From assembly GCA_021827255.1 (NCBI GenBank), contig JAKAWO010000065.1:1-11684 (forward strand): 11,684 bases of DNA. The letters are read 5' to 3'. The DNA is from Acidobacteriota bacterium. Its GTDB lineage: Bacteria > Acidobacteriota > Terriglobia > UBA7540. The translations under genes and the position numbers were made by a program. Under the pieces are notes generated by a model that was given only the letters and a program-made list of their open reading frames with translations, searched no databases and was not told the origin of the DNA. Below are positions 1-6,669 of this stretch, in pieces. Position 1 is the stretch's first letter, and the number at the start of each line of letters is the position of its first letter.

Positions 1-150
1 CCACGCCGAAGGCACGTGAATATAAAAAATCCGCTGCACCTCGCCCATGGTCATTTCTTCCGGCGCGTAGAGAAAGATCATGTGCAGCGCCACGATGAAC
101 CACCCCAGCGCCAAGGCAAGATGAGCGGCAGGTGGGAATTTTTTATCCAT
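1..150 (-). CDS. ccmC: Heme-handling protein CcmC, N-terminal 50 residues (cut by window edge)
   Basis: CcmC is an integral membrane protein that, with CcmA and CcmB, attaches heme to the chaperone CcmE on the outer face of the cytoplasmic membrane. Only the first 50 codons are in the window; the frame runs open off the left edge. Visible residues include a first hydrophobic helix (about 9-29) followed by MGEVQRIFYIHVPSAW at 35-50, the very characteristic start of the conserved CcmC core. The ATG at 150 is chosen because it puts this helix at the N-terminus. A GGAGGAG sequence at the end of ccmB lies upstream but about 20 nt away, so spacing is not ideal. The gene begins 18 nt after the ccmB stop and is in the same frame as ccmB. 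The WWD motif and heme-binding histidines lie outside the window. Identification is firm from the motif even though the gene is partial. Confidence 0.9.
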   Translation of the reverse strand, partial: MDKKFPPAAHLALALGWFIVALHMIFLYAPEEMTMGEVQRIFYIHVPSAW

Positions 151-168
151 GAGCAGAAATGGGGTTTG

Positions 169-846
169 CTACTCCTCCAAGACATATTCAAAGAGAAGAA
201 ATGACGTGACCGCGAAGACCATGCTGACGCCCGCCACGCGCAGGACGCCGGCCGTGGCGCTGCTGTCCGGATTGCCGCGGAGCGCCTCCGCCGTCGCGTC
301 CATCGCCAGCACGAGAATCCAGAACGCCACCGGAAATTGCAGGACCGTTAACATCACCTCGCGCATGCGCGTGTTGGCGGCGATAGCGCCGAAGATCGTC
401 CCCAGCGCCGCGTAACCGAGTGTCCCCCAAAAAGCGATCAGCACGAACTGCCCGAGCGACGGGAGGAATGAGAAGTTATACCAGAGCGCCGCGGCAAAAA
501 CCATCACGGCTTCCGCAACGGCCAGAAAGAACAAGTTCGCCAGCATCTTGCCCGCGAAGATGGCGCCCGGATCCACGGGCGCCAGCGTCATGCCCTCCAG
601 GCAGGAGTTTTCGCGCTCCGAAGCGAACGATCGGTTGAAGCCCAGCACGCCGGCGAACGCAAAGCTCGCCCAGAGCACCACCGGCAGCGAGCGCAGCATG
701 TCGGTGCGCGCTATCTGAAGGCCGAAATTAAAAAGGAAGACGATGAGCACTCCGAAAACGCACATGGAGACCAGCGTCTCGCGGCTGCGCCACTCCACGC
801 GCAGGTCCTTGAGGAAGATCGTCCAGACCACTGGAAGACTACGCAT
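169..846 (-). CDS. ccmB: Heme exporter membrane subunit CcmB
   Basis: CcmB is the membrane-spanning partner of the ATPase CcmA. The complex uses ATP to release heme-loaded CcmE from CcmC. The 225-residue product has the usual length of the family and about six hydrophobic segments (near 28-45, 55-72, 100-122, 130-155, 163-182, 203-222). The loop with N71-R-S-F then SEREN at 76-80 and the following CLEGMTLAPVDP (82-93) is the typical cytosolic CcmB signature after the second helix. The ATG at 846 is preferred: it overlaps the ccmA stop by 8 nt (ATGCGTAG), has GGGGA six bases upstream, and gives the expected N-terminus. The frame stays open further upstream, but that part only shadows ccmA. The tight overlap implies translational coupling with ccmA. 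Confidence 0.93.
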   Translation of the reverse strand: MRSLPVVWTIFLKDLRVEWRSRETLVSMCVFGVLIVFLFNFGLQIARTDMLRSLPVVLWASFAFAGVLGFNRSFASERENSCLEGMTLAPVDPGAIFAGKMLANLFFLAVAEAVMVFAAALWYNFSFLPSLGQFVLIAFWGTLGYAALGTIFGAIAANTRMREVMLTVLQFPVAFWILVLAMDATAEALRGNPDSSATAGVLRVAGVSMVFAVTSFLLFEYVLEE

Positions 847-1576
847 GCTGAGTCCCCGCGCCTCGCGCGATGCCCAGGGCTTCGAGCGGCGCCTGTTCGA
901 GCGGCCCGTTGTAGCGGAGGCGGCCCGCTTCGAGCGCCACCAGGCGACGCGCCAATGCCGCGCCCTGGTTGAAGTCGTGGGTGGAGAACACCACCGCTTT
1001 GCCTTGTTCAGGCAGCCGCTTGAGCAGCGATTCCAGTTTCTCCGTCGAGCGGCTGTCGAGACCCGTAAAAGGCTCATCCAACAGGAGGAACACCGGGTCA
1101 TGGAGCAGCGCCCGCGCCAGCGACACTCGCTGTTGCAGCCCGCGCGAGAGCTCGCGCACCAGAACGTGCTGCCGCTCGCGCAGCCCGAAGCGATCGAGCT
1201 CCCGGTCCACGCGCGCTTCGAGGTTCTCCAGGCCGAACAGCTTGCCGAAGAATCTGAGGTTCTCGCGAACGCTCAGCTCGTTGTAAAGCAGCGTGGCGTG
1301 CGAGGCAAAGCCGGTGGCGGACTTGGCGGCAGCTCCGACGCCATTTCTCTCCACGTCGCGCCCGCCAAAGAGCACCTGGCCCGAGCTGGGCTTGGCCAGC
1401 GAAGCCATGATGCGTAGCAGAGTCGTCTTGCCGGCGCCGTTCGGACCGTAGAGTAGCACTGCATCCCCCAGCCCCACTTCCAGCCGCACCTCCTTCAGGG
1501 CTGCATGGTCGCCGAAAAATTTGGAAACGCCGCGGACTTCGAGGCGCAGCTCAGCGCGAGGAGTTCCGGGCGGCAT
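839..1576 (-). CDS. ccmA: Heme exporter ATP-binding subunit CcmA
   Basis: Cytosolic ATPase of the CcmAB transporter, which drives release of holo-CcmE in cytochrome c maturation. The 245-residue product has all core ABC motifs: Walker A GPNGAGKT at 43-51, signature LSRGLQQR at 143-150, Walker B FLLLDEP at 163-169, D-loop GLD at 172-174 and the switch histidine in STHD (H200). The Q-loop glutamine appears to be missing: the segment SHATLLYNEL around 92-101 has alanine where classical CcmA has HQ. The ATG at 1576 is chosen over a TTG at 1585 in the same frame. Neither has a clear Shine-Dalgarno sequence, and the gene overlaps its upstream neighbour by 26 nt, so it may rely on coupled translation. 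Its place directly before ccmB and ccmC makes CcmA, rather than another exporter ATPase, the right call. Confidence 0.93.
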   Translation of the reverse strand: MPPGTPRAELRLEVRGVSKFFGDHAALKEVRLEVGLGDAVLLYGPNGAGKTTLLRIMASLAKPSSGQVLFGGRDVERNGVGAAAKSATGFASHATLLYNELSVRENLRFFGKLFGLENLEARVDRELDRFGLRERQHVLVRELSRGLQQRVSLARALLHDPVFLLLDEPFTGLDSRSTEKLESLLKRLPEQGKAVVFSTHDFNQGAALARRLVALEAGRLRYNGPLEQAPLEALGIARGAGTQHA

Positions 1577-2813
1577 AGGATTCAACGTTCACGGCCGGAC
1601 CTTTCTTCAGGAGGGCGACGGCCTTCGCCTTCAGCTCCAGGCGTTCCTTCCAGTATTTTTTCTCAGGGACTTTACCCGCCGCAAAAAGCTCGTCCAGCGC
1701 AGCCATCGAATGGATGAGGCCCTCAAATTTGCTCTGGAATTGCTTCTGGACCGGGCTGCCGAGGTGGCCGGCCTTCCAACGCGGCCACTCCTTGGCCGCG
1801 CGGATGCCCAGCGCCCACAGCAGGACCAACAAGAAGCAGAGAAGCAGCAGCACGCCAATCTTGGTCACCGTCCCTGGAACCACTTTCACCTGCGGCTCGG
1901 TCTCGCCCTCGGCGGCGCTGTTGGCGGCCTGGCCGGCCGGAGCTGGCGCCCCGCTCAGGCTAGCCTCGAGCGCGCCCCGCGCGGCCACATTCTCCGCGGC
2001 ATAAACGGCGCTCTTGGTCTCGGAATCCTGTCCCGCCAGCTTGAATAACGGCGAGTCCACGGTCAGGCTCGGCGGATTTACGTAGAGTTCCACACGGTCA
2101 ATCGGCAAATTCACGTCGTCCGCCAGTTTGACCTTCTCCGCCGAGTAATCGGCCGAGTAAGCCACCATCATCACCGTGAGCCCGGGCTTCAGAGCGTAAG
2201 CGACCGAGAAATCGCCCTTCCCTTTGCCCTGAACGGGTGTCTGCGGCAGTGGCATGTTCATCAATCCGACGGCAGCCACGCGCGGCGTTCCGGCCGCCGG
2301 GGAAAGGTGAAACTGAAAAGTTCCTTTTGGATTCACGTAGGTTCGTGGCGGCTGAGTAGCATTTTTGATGGCGTACAATTCCCGCACGCTCGCCTGGGTG
2401 CCGGCAGCCTGGACCAAAATTCTGGCGGCGCGAATGTGGAGCCCGGGCGCCTTGGAGGTCGAGTCGAACACCGTCAGGCTGACCACAGCGGTTCCATCCG
2501 GATTGAACTGCACCGGCGCGTGGTAATCCACGCCCTGATAGGTCGCCTGCACCAAGTAGAAATTGGAAGTATCCAAGGAGTTGCCGCTGAAAACAAAATT
2601 CCCCTGGGTGTCGGCGGTCGCTTCCGCCACCTGCTGCATGCCGGCCTTGGGCATCAAGAGGAGCAATTTCTGGCCCGAATCCGGCTGGCTGGTGGTGCCG
2701 TTGGTGACTTGGCCGCGAATGGTCGCAGCTTCCGCCTGCGCCACCACCTTCCCGCCGAACAGGATCGCGCTCGCCACCAACGTCAAGACCAGTTTGTGGA
2801 GGAGCCTGCACAC
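1551..2813 (-). CDS. Ccm-operon membrane protein with exported beta-sandwich-like domain and cytosolic helical tail
   Basis: Product of 420 residues, function not recognised. Visible layout: an N-terminal signal or anchor helix (about 6-27, possible cleavage after VVAQA); an exported region of about 290 residues whose first part (30-115, with IRGQVTNG and later GNFVFSG) resembles carboxypeptidase regulatory-like or CnaB-type beta-sandwich folds; an Ala/Pro/Gly-rich linker (285-310); one transmembrane helix (318-337); and a basic cytosolic tail with a predicted helical hairpin (364-404) containing FAAGKVPEKKY. It starts at a GTG 33 nt after the preceding stop, with only a weak ribosome site, and runs 26 nt into ccmA. 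Position between a CcmI-like gene and ccmA argues for a part in heme delivery or apocytochrome handling. That role is inference; no catalytic motif is visible. Confidence 0.75.
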   Translation of the reverse strand: MCRLLHKLVLTLVASAILFGGKVVAQAEAATIRGQVTNGTTSQPDSGQKLLLLMPKAGMQQVAEATADTQGNFVFSGNSLDTSNFYLVQATYQGVDYHAPVQFNPDGTAVVSLTVFDSTSKAPGLHIRAARILVQAAGTQASVRELYAIKNATQPPRTYVNPKGTFQFHLSPAAGTPRVAAVGLMNMPLPQTPVQGKGKGDFSVAYALKPGLTVMMVAYSADYSAEKVKLADDVNLPIDRVELYVNPPSLTVDSPLFKLAGQDSETKSAVYAAENVAARGALEASLSGAPAPAGQAANSAAEGETEPQVKVVPGTVTKIGVLLLLCFLLVLLWALGIRAAKEWPRWKAGHLGSPVQKQFQSKFEGLIHSMAALDELFAAGKVPEKKYWKERLELKAKAVALLKKGPAVNVESYAARNSSR

Positions 2814-2846
2814 GTTGAGTTCAACCTGAAGATCGCGGCTCAGTCG

Positions 2847-3287
2847 TCATTTGCCGGGCATTTTAGCGCCGCATTCACCGCAGAACTTGACCGGCAGCGG
2901 ATTCTCATAGCCGCACTTTGGACATGCATAAGACTCTGTATCTGTCTCGCGGCGCTCGGCCCGCCGCGCCGCGACCTGGCGCTCGACCAACGCCTCCTGC
3001 TCGCTCATCTTCTCCTGATCCTGCGACGCCAGCATAAGCTGGGCCGCTTCCGCCAGATAATTTCGCCGCAGCGAGTCGTAATCATCCGGCGCGATTTTCC
3101 CCGCCTTGAATTCAAACTCCAAATCCTGGAGGTTGTCGTAGATCACCATCCGCCGGCGCTTCAGATCGCCCTGCGGCGTCACATCAATGGGCAGGGTGGC
3201 TTCGTCAGGACCCCCCGGCGCGAGGAGGGGCGCCGCCACAAAAATCATTAACCCCGCCATAATGAGAATGGCAATCGCTAAAAGCAT
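2847..3287 (-). CDS. CcmI-like membrane protein with C-terminal zinc ribbon
   Basis: A 146-residue protein with one N-terminal transmembrane helix (about 3-22), a stop-transfer KRRR at 43-46 that places the rest in the cytosol, a charged helical region (48-114) with the segment DLEFEFKAGKIAPDDYDSLR (55-74), and a four-cysteine zinc ribbon at the C-terminus (C122, C125, C136, C139, as CPKC and CGEC). The helical part resembles the cytosolic loop that follows the first helix of CcmI, which in Proteobacteria helps present apocytochrome to the ligase. The second helix and the periplasmic TPR domain of CcmI are absent. The ATG at 3287 has AGAAGG six bases upstream. Gaps are 33 nt on each side, so it sits within the operon. 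CcmI relatedness is inferred from position and pattern; a zinc-binding adaptor unrelated to CcmI is the alternative. Confidence 0.8.
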   Translation of the reverse strand: MLLAIAILIMAGLMIFVAAPLLAPGGPDEATLPIDVTPQGDLKRRRMVIYDNLQDLEFEFKAGKIAPDDYDSLRRNYLAEAAQLMLASQDQEKMSEQEALVERQVAARRAERRETDTESYACPKCGYENPLPVKFCGECGAKMPGK

Positions 3288-3320
3288 CGAAAACCTTCTG
3301 GAGCGGTCCGTCCACGCCGC

Positions 3321-3827
3321 TTACTCGACCGTCTTCTTCATCTCCTCCTCAATGGCAGCAAGAATCTTGGGATCCACGGGAGCCCCCTCAGAGGGTACGC
3401 TAGCTGCCGCCGACCGACGCCAGCGCCGGACGATATCCACGGCGACAATCAGCCCCACCACCAGGCCGAAACCGGGGAGAATCCACACCGTCAAGTTAAA
3501 GCCCCGGGCCGGGGGCGAGGGCAGAATCTTGACCCCGTAACGGAGCACTAGATCCTGGATAACCGTGCGCGGTGGTTTGCCGGCTCGAACGTCGGCCGCA
3601 ATGAAGCCTTTTTCCTCCGCCTTGGCCGAGCATTCCAAGTGCGGGCAACGTTTGAGCGTGGTGAGGCACCCGCAAAGGCAATTGACCTGGCCCCCGATGG
3701 CGTTAGCTTCTCGCTGCTCGGCAGGGGTTAGCGCCGCGCCGCCCGCCGAGGCCCCAGCCTTCGCAATGGCAGGCGCGCTAACCGCCAGCGCCAAGATCAC
3801 GACCGGCAGCAGATTCTTAGCCCGCAC
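3321..3827 (-). CDS. ccmH: Cytochrome c maturation protein CcmH (C-x-C-G-C variant)
   Basis: CcmH is a membrane-anchored, periplasm-facing thiol protein that works with CcmF in presenting reduced apocytochrome CxxCH sites for heme ligation. The 168-residue product has a signal peptide (about 2-26), a cysteine-rich domain, one transmembrane helix (114-134) and a short cytosolic tail. Family landmarks are VLRYGVKILPSPPARGFN (94-111) followed by the WILP start of the helix. The classical RCxxCQ is replaced by NCLCGC (C50, C52, C54), with further cysteines at C61 and C66. The GTG at 3827 is chosen: it has GAGG six bases upstream, overlaps the ccmF stop by 11 nt and places the signal peptide at the N-terminus. 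The open frame extends upstream only as a shadow of ccmF. Confidence 0.88.
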   Translation of the reverse strand: MRAKNLLPVVILALAVSAPAIAKAGASAGGAALTPAEQREANAIGGQVNCLCGCLTTLKRCPHLECSAKAEEKGFIAADVRAGKPPRTVIQDLVLRYGVKILPSPPARGFNLTVWILPGFGLVVGLIVAVDIVRRWRRSAAASVPSEGAPVDPKILAAIEEEMKKTVE

Positions 3828-5844
3828 GTTGCGCCTCGACGGCTTCGCCCTTTCTCTTGCGCCGGATTTCAGCCATTTCCTTCTCCACGCTGCTCGGCAC
3901 AAGCGCCAGCAACGTGCCCAGGAACACGACTAGCCCGCCGATCCACACCCATTCAACCAGCGGATTGATGAACACCTGGATCACGGCTTTGCCGGTCGCC
4001 GGGTCGCGCCCCGCCAGCACCACGTACAGATCCTGCGCAAGCGAGGGATGCACGGCCACGTGGGTGATTGGCTGCTGGCTCGCCGTGTAGAATCGCTTCT
4101 GCGGCTTCAGCACGCCGATCGCACGCCCGTTCTCCGTCACCGAGAGCGAGGCGGTGGTGTACTCATAATTGGGCGTTTGGCCCCGAGTAATAGTCTCGCA
4201 GCGCAGCAGATAATTCTTGGCGCGCAGGATGTCACCCGCCTGCATCAACCCTTGCGTCTCGCTCTTAAACGCCAGTCCGGAAAATCCTATAAAGAGGATT
4301 ACAATGCCCAAATGGATCACGTAGCCGCCGTAGCGCCGCGTATTCTTCATCGTCAAGTTGTAGAGCGCCTGGACAAAATGCTCGCCCGAGGTCTTCATCC
4401 GCGTGCGAGCGCCCTTGTAGAACTCGCCTAGCACGCACGCGGCCACAAACGCGGCCAGGAAAAGCGTCATCCAGGGGTCCAACTTGCGCACGCCCCCGAG
4501 GTAAAGCAGGAGGCCCGTCACCACCGCCACCGTGAGAGGCACGGTAAAGTTACGCTTCAAGCTCTGGAAGGAGGTTTTCCGCCAAGCCAATAGCGGTCCG
4601 GCGCCTGTCAGGAACAGCAACAGCAACCCGATCGGAACCATCACCCGGTTGAAGAACGGCGGTCCCACCGTGACGGTGACGCCTTCGACAGCCTTCGAAA
4701 TAATCGGGAAAATCGTCCCCCACAGCACCGCAAAAACCGCCGCCAGCAGGATCCAGTTGTTGAACAAGAAGCCGCTCTCGCGCGAAACCACTGAATCGAG
4801 GCGATTCTCGCTCTTCAGGAAATCCAGGCGCAGGAACAGCAGCGTCAGCGAGAAGGCCGCAATCAGGCCAAGAAAGACGGAGAAGTAGGGCCCGATATCC
4901 GATTGGGCAAAGGCATGCACCGAGGAAATGATCCCGCTCCGCGTCAGGAAGGTCCCGAAGATCGAGAGGAAGAAGGCCAGGATAATCAGGATCATATTCC
5001 AAACCTTCAGCATCCCCCGCTTTTCCTGAATCATCACCGAATGCAGAAAAGCGGTGGCCGCCAGCCACGGCAACAGCGAGGCGTTCTCGACCGGGTCCCA
5101 GCCCCAGTAGCCGCCCCATCCCAGCACGAAGTACGCCCAGTTCCCGCCCAGAAGGATGCCCGTGCCCAGGAACATCCACGGCACCATCGTCCAGCGGCGC
5201 GTCACCCGGATCCAATTGTCACCGAGCTGCCGAGTGATGAGCGCCGACATCGCGAAGGCAAACGGAATCACAAACCCCACGTAACCGAGGTAGAGCATCG
5301 GCGGGTGAATGATCATCGAGTGGTATTGCAGCGCCGGATTCAGCCCGTTGCCGTCCGCGGCCGTGAACGGCTGGAGTCCGTTGGGCGTGGTCTCCGCTAG
5401 CCTGTTAAACGGATTGGCGACGAAGAAGGTGATGGAGGAGAAAAACGTTCCTACCGCCAGCGCAATGGAGACCACGTACGGCATCAGTTGCCGATTCTTG
5501 CGCCGGTTCAGCAGGACGGCTAGCAAGACGTAAATCGAGAGCAGCCACGTCCAGAATAGCAGCGAGCCTTCCTGCCCCGACCAGAGCGCTGGGACCTTGT
5601 AAAGGAGGCTTAGAGCGCGATTGGAATGCTCAGCGACGTACGCGGAGTGAAAATCGTTGGTGAGCAGCAGATATTCAACCGAGATAATCGCCAGCGTGAT
5701 GGAAACAAAGAAGGCGACGACCGCCCGTTCCGCGCTCTTGAGCATCCGGGCGCTGCGCAGCTTGCCCGCGATGGCTCCCGCCACCGTGCCGTAAATGGCA
5801 AACGCCATGCCGGCAATCAGCGCGATAGTCCCAACTTGGTTCAT
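3817..5844 (-). CDS. ccmF: Heme lyase subunit CcmF
   Basis: CcmF is the large multi-spanning component of the cytochrome c heme lyase. It accepts heme from CcmE and, with CcmH, ligates it to apocytochrome c on the outer side of the membrane. The 675-residue product has many transmembrane helices and the full WWD signature GWGGYWGWDPVEN at 242-254. Histidines match the known CcmF heme ligands by context: HPPMLYLGY (H180) and VHAFAQSD (H310) flank the WWD domain, H268 (FLHSV) and H511 (VIHLG) sit in helices. A soluble periplasmic segment lies at about 525-625 before the last helix (632-650). Length and motifs are normal for the family. The ATG at 5844 gives the typical N-terminus and has GGGG six bases upstream. 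The gene overlaps ccmH by 11 nt; 79 nt separate it from ccmE. Confidence 0.96.
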   Translation of the reverse strand: MNQVGTIALIAGMAFAIYGTVAGAIAGKLRSARMLKSAERAVVAFFVSITLAIISVEYLLLTNDFHSAYVAEHSNRALSLLYKVPALWSGQEGSLLFWTWLLSIYVLLAVLLNRRKNRQLMPYVVSIALAVGTFFSSITFFVANPFNRLAETTPNGLQPFTAADGNGLNPALQYHSMIIHPPMLYLGYVGFVIPFAFAMSALITRQLGDNWIRVTRRWTMVPWMFLGTGILLGGNWAYFVLGWGGYWGWDPVENASLLPWLAATAFLHSVMIQEKRGMLKVWNMILIILAFFLSIFGTFLTRSGIISSVHAFAQSDIGPYFSVFLGLIAAFSLTLLFLRLDFLKSENRLDSVVSRESGFLFNNWILLAAVFAVLWGTIFPIISKAVEGVTVTVGPPFFNRVMVPIGLLLLFLTGAGPLLAWRKTSFQSLKRNFTVPLTVAVVTGLLLYLGGVRKLDPWMTLFLAAFVAACVLGEFYKGARTRMKTSGEHFVQALYNLTMKNTRRYGGYVIHLGIVILFIGFSGLAFKSETQGLMQAGDILRAKNYLLRCETITRGQTPNYEYTTASLSVTENGRAIGVLKPQKRFYTASQQPITHVAVHPSLAQDLYVVLAGRDPATGKAVIQVFINPLVEWVWIGGLVVFLGTLLALVPSSVEKEMAEIRRKRKGEAVEAQRAG

Positions 5845-5923
5845 GTGAATCCCCACCACCCTCCCAGCCCGGCAGCGCGGTGGCAATGGCGAAGCCAGTC
5901 TCCGAGTCTGCCCAGCCTTACGC

Positions 5924-6352
5924 CTATGAACCGCTCATCGAAGCCGTTTTGGCGACGGGCCCCGCGGTTGGAACGGCCACGTATTTCGACGCGCACTTTG
6001 CCTGAATTTCCGTCGCCCGGAAGACGCCGTCTGGCGTGTAAGTTCCCTGCACGATCGCCTGCGCGCCGCCCTTGAACGTATCCGGCAGAGTCTGGGTCCC
6101 GGCATAAACGACCGGCAGAACGTCTTTCCCCTGCGCCAACCGGAAACTCAATTGCTCGCCCTGCCGCTCAATCGAGCCCGGACTCACCACGCCGCCCACC
6201 CGTACGTGCTTCCGGGTCATTTTGCCGCTGAGCAGCTCATTGACCGTCACATAGTAAGTTTTCGACTGCTGGAAGCCGGCCACCGCCTCCCAAACAACAA
6301 TGCCTAAGATAATTGCAATGCCGATCGCGAATTTAAGGTGTCTGCCACTCAT
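5924..6352 (-). CDS. ccmE: Heme chaperone CcmE (Cys/Tyr C-x3-Y variant)
   Basis: CcmE carries heme covalently in the periplasm from the CcmABC complex to CcmF. The 142-residue product has an N-terminal membrane anchor (about 8-26), the segment KTYYVTVNEL (31-40) and an OB-fold barrel (VRVGGVV 50-56, FRLAQG 70-75, LPVVYAG 79-85, PDTFK 90-94, VQGTY 101-105). In the classical protein a histidine in an LAKHDEKY-type motif binds heme. Here the corresponding segment reads QAKCASKY, so C120 replaces the histidine and Y124 is kept. This C-x3-Y form is known from a variant Ccm system in Desulfovibrio and relatives. The ATG at 6352 has a strong purine run (GGGGGAAGG) just upstream; a TTG at 6367 is less likely. 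This is the first gene of the operon. Confidence 0.93.
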   Translation of the reverse strand: MSGRHLKFAIGIAIILGIVVWEAVAGFQQSKTYYVTVNELLSGKMTRKHVRVGGVVSPGSIERQGEQLSFRLAQGKDVLPVVYAGTQTLPDTFKGGAQAIVQGTYTPDGVFRATEIQAKCASKYVAVPTAGPVAKTASMSGS

Positions 6353-6404
6353 AAGACCTTCCCCCAACCTTTCGTTCTGTATTTGCCCGTTGCCCGAAGT
6401 TTAA

Positions 6405-6433
6405 ATTTTGCACCCTCAAGTCCAGCCAGTCAA
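6405..6433 (-). promoter_or_regulatory. Candidate sigma70-type promoter of the ccm operon
   Basis: On the minus strand TTGACT (6433-6428) is followed after 17 nt by CAAAAT (6410-6405). The first matches the -35 consensus at five of six positions, the second matches TATAAT at four of six, and the spacing is optimal. Transcription would begin near 6398, leaving a leader of about 45 nt before the ccmE ATG. Called by eye only. Confidence 0.45.
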
Positions 6434-6613
6434 CCGCATTCGGCTTTTTGCTGGCCTCATCTCGAAAACCTATCCTAAATTATGGCCAGGCGAAGCTGCT
6501 GTGATGGCGGTCACATCAGATGGTGACGCTACTCGCACGTTGCGAAGGTCTGAAATCCGTGGGTTGTGCAAAGGCCAGAGTCTATGCCGTTCCCGATAAT
6601 GCTTCTCGGTCAA

Positions 6614-6642
6614 TTGACACGCCGCTGCCTCGTGTGTTACCT
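6614..6642 (+). promoter_or_regulatory. Candidate promoter of the TPR gene
   Basis: A perfect TTGACA (6614-6619) is followed after 17 nt by TTACCT (6637-6642), a weak -10. Transcription would start near 6650, a short leader of about 20 nt before the ATG at 6670. The -35 is convincing, the -10 is not, so this is only tentative. Confidence 0.35.
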
Positions 6643-6669
6643 AGGAAATTGGAATACGAGGGTCGCGGC

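Larger units (their letters stand above)
6353..6669. other. Divergent intergenic region between ccmE and the TPR gene
   Basis: 317 nt between two divergently transcribed genes. It holds a candidate promoter for each direction (listed separately). No supported small gene is seen; the plus-strand open frames running through it (for example from 6520) are extensions of the TPR frame without a ribosome site or recognisable sequence. No obvious RNA fold or riboswitch is recognised. Confidence 0.6.

Noticed and set aside
743..1417. 224-residue plus-strand open frame antisense to ccmA/ccmB
   Set aside because: Lies opposite firmly identified ccmA; the Arg/Glu/Gln-rich sequence has no recognisable motif.
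2307..3251. 314-residue plus-strand open frame antisense to two ccm-operon genes
   Set aside because: It spans two well-supported minus-strand genes and their gap, shows no domain and has a composition typical of a GC-rich antisense frame.
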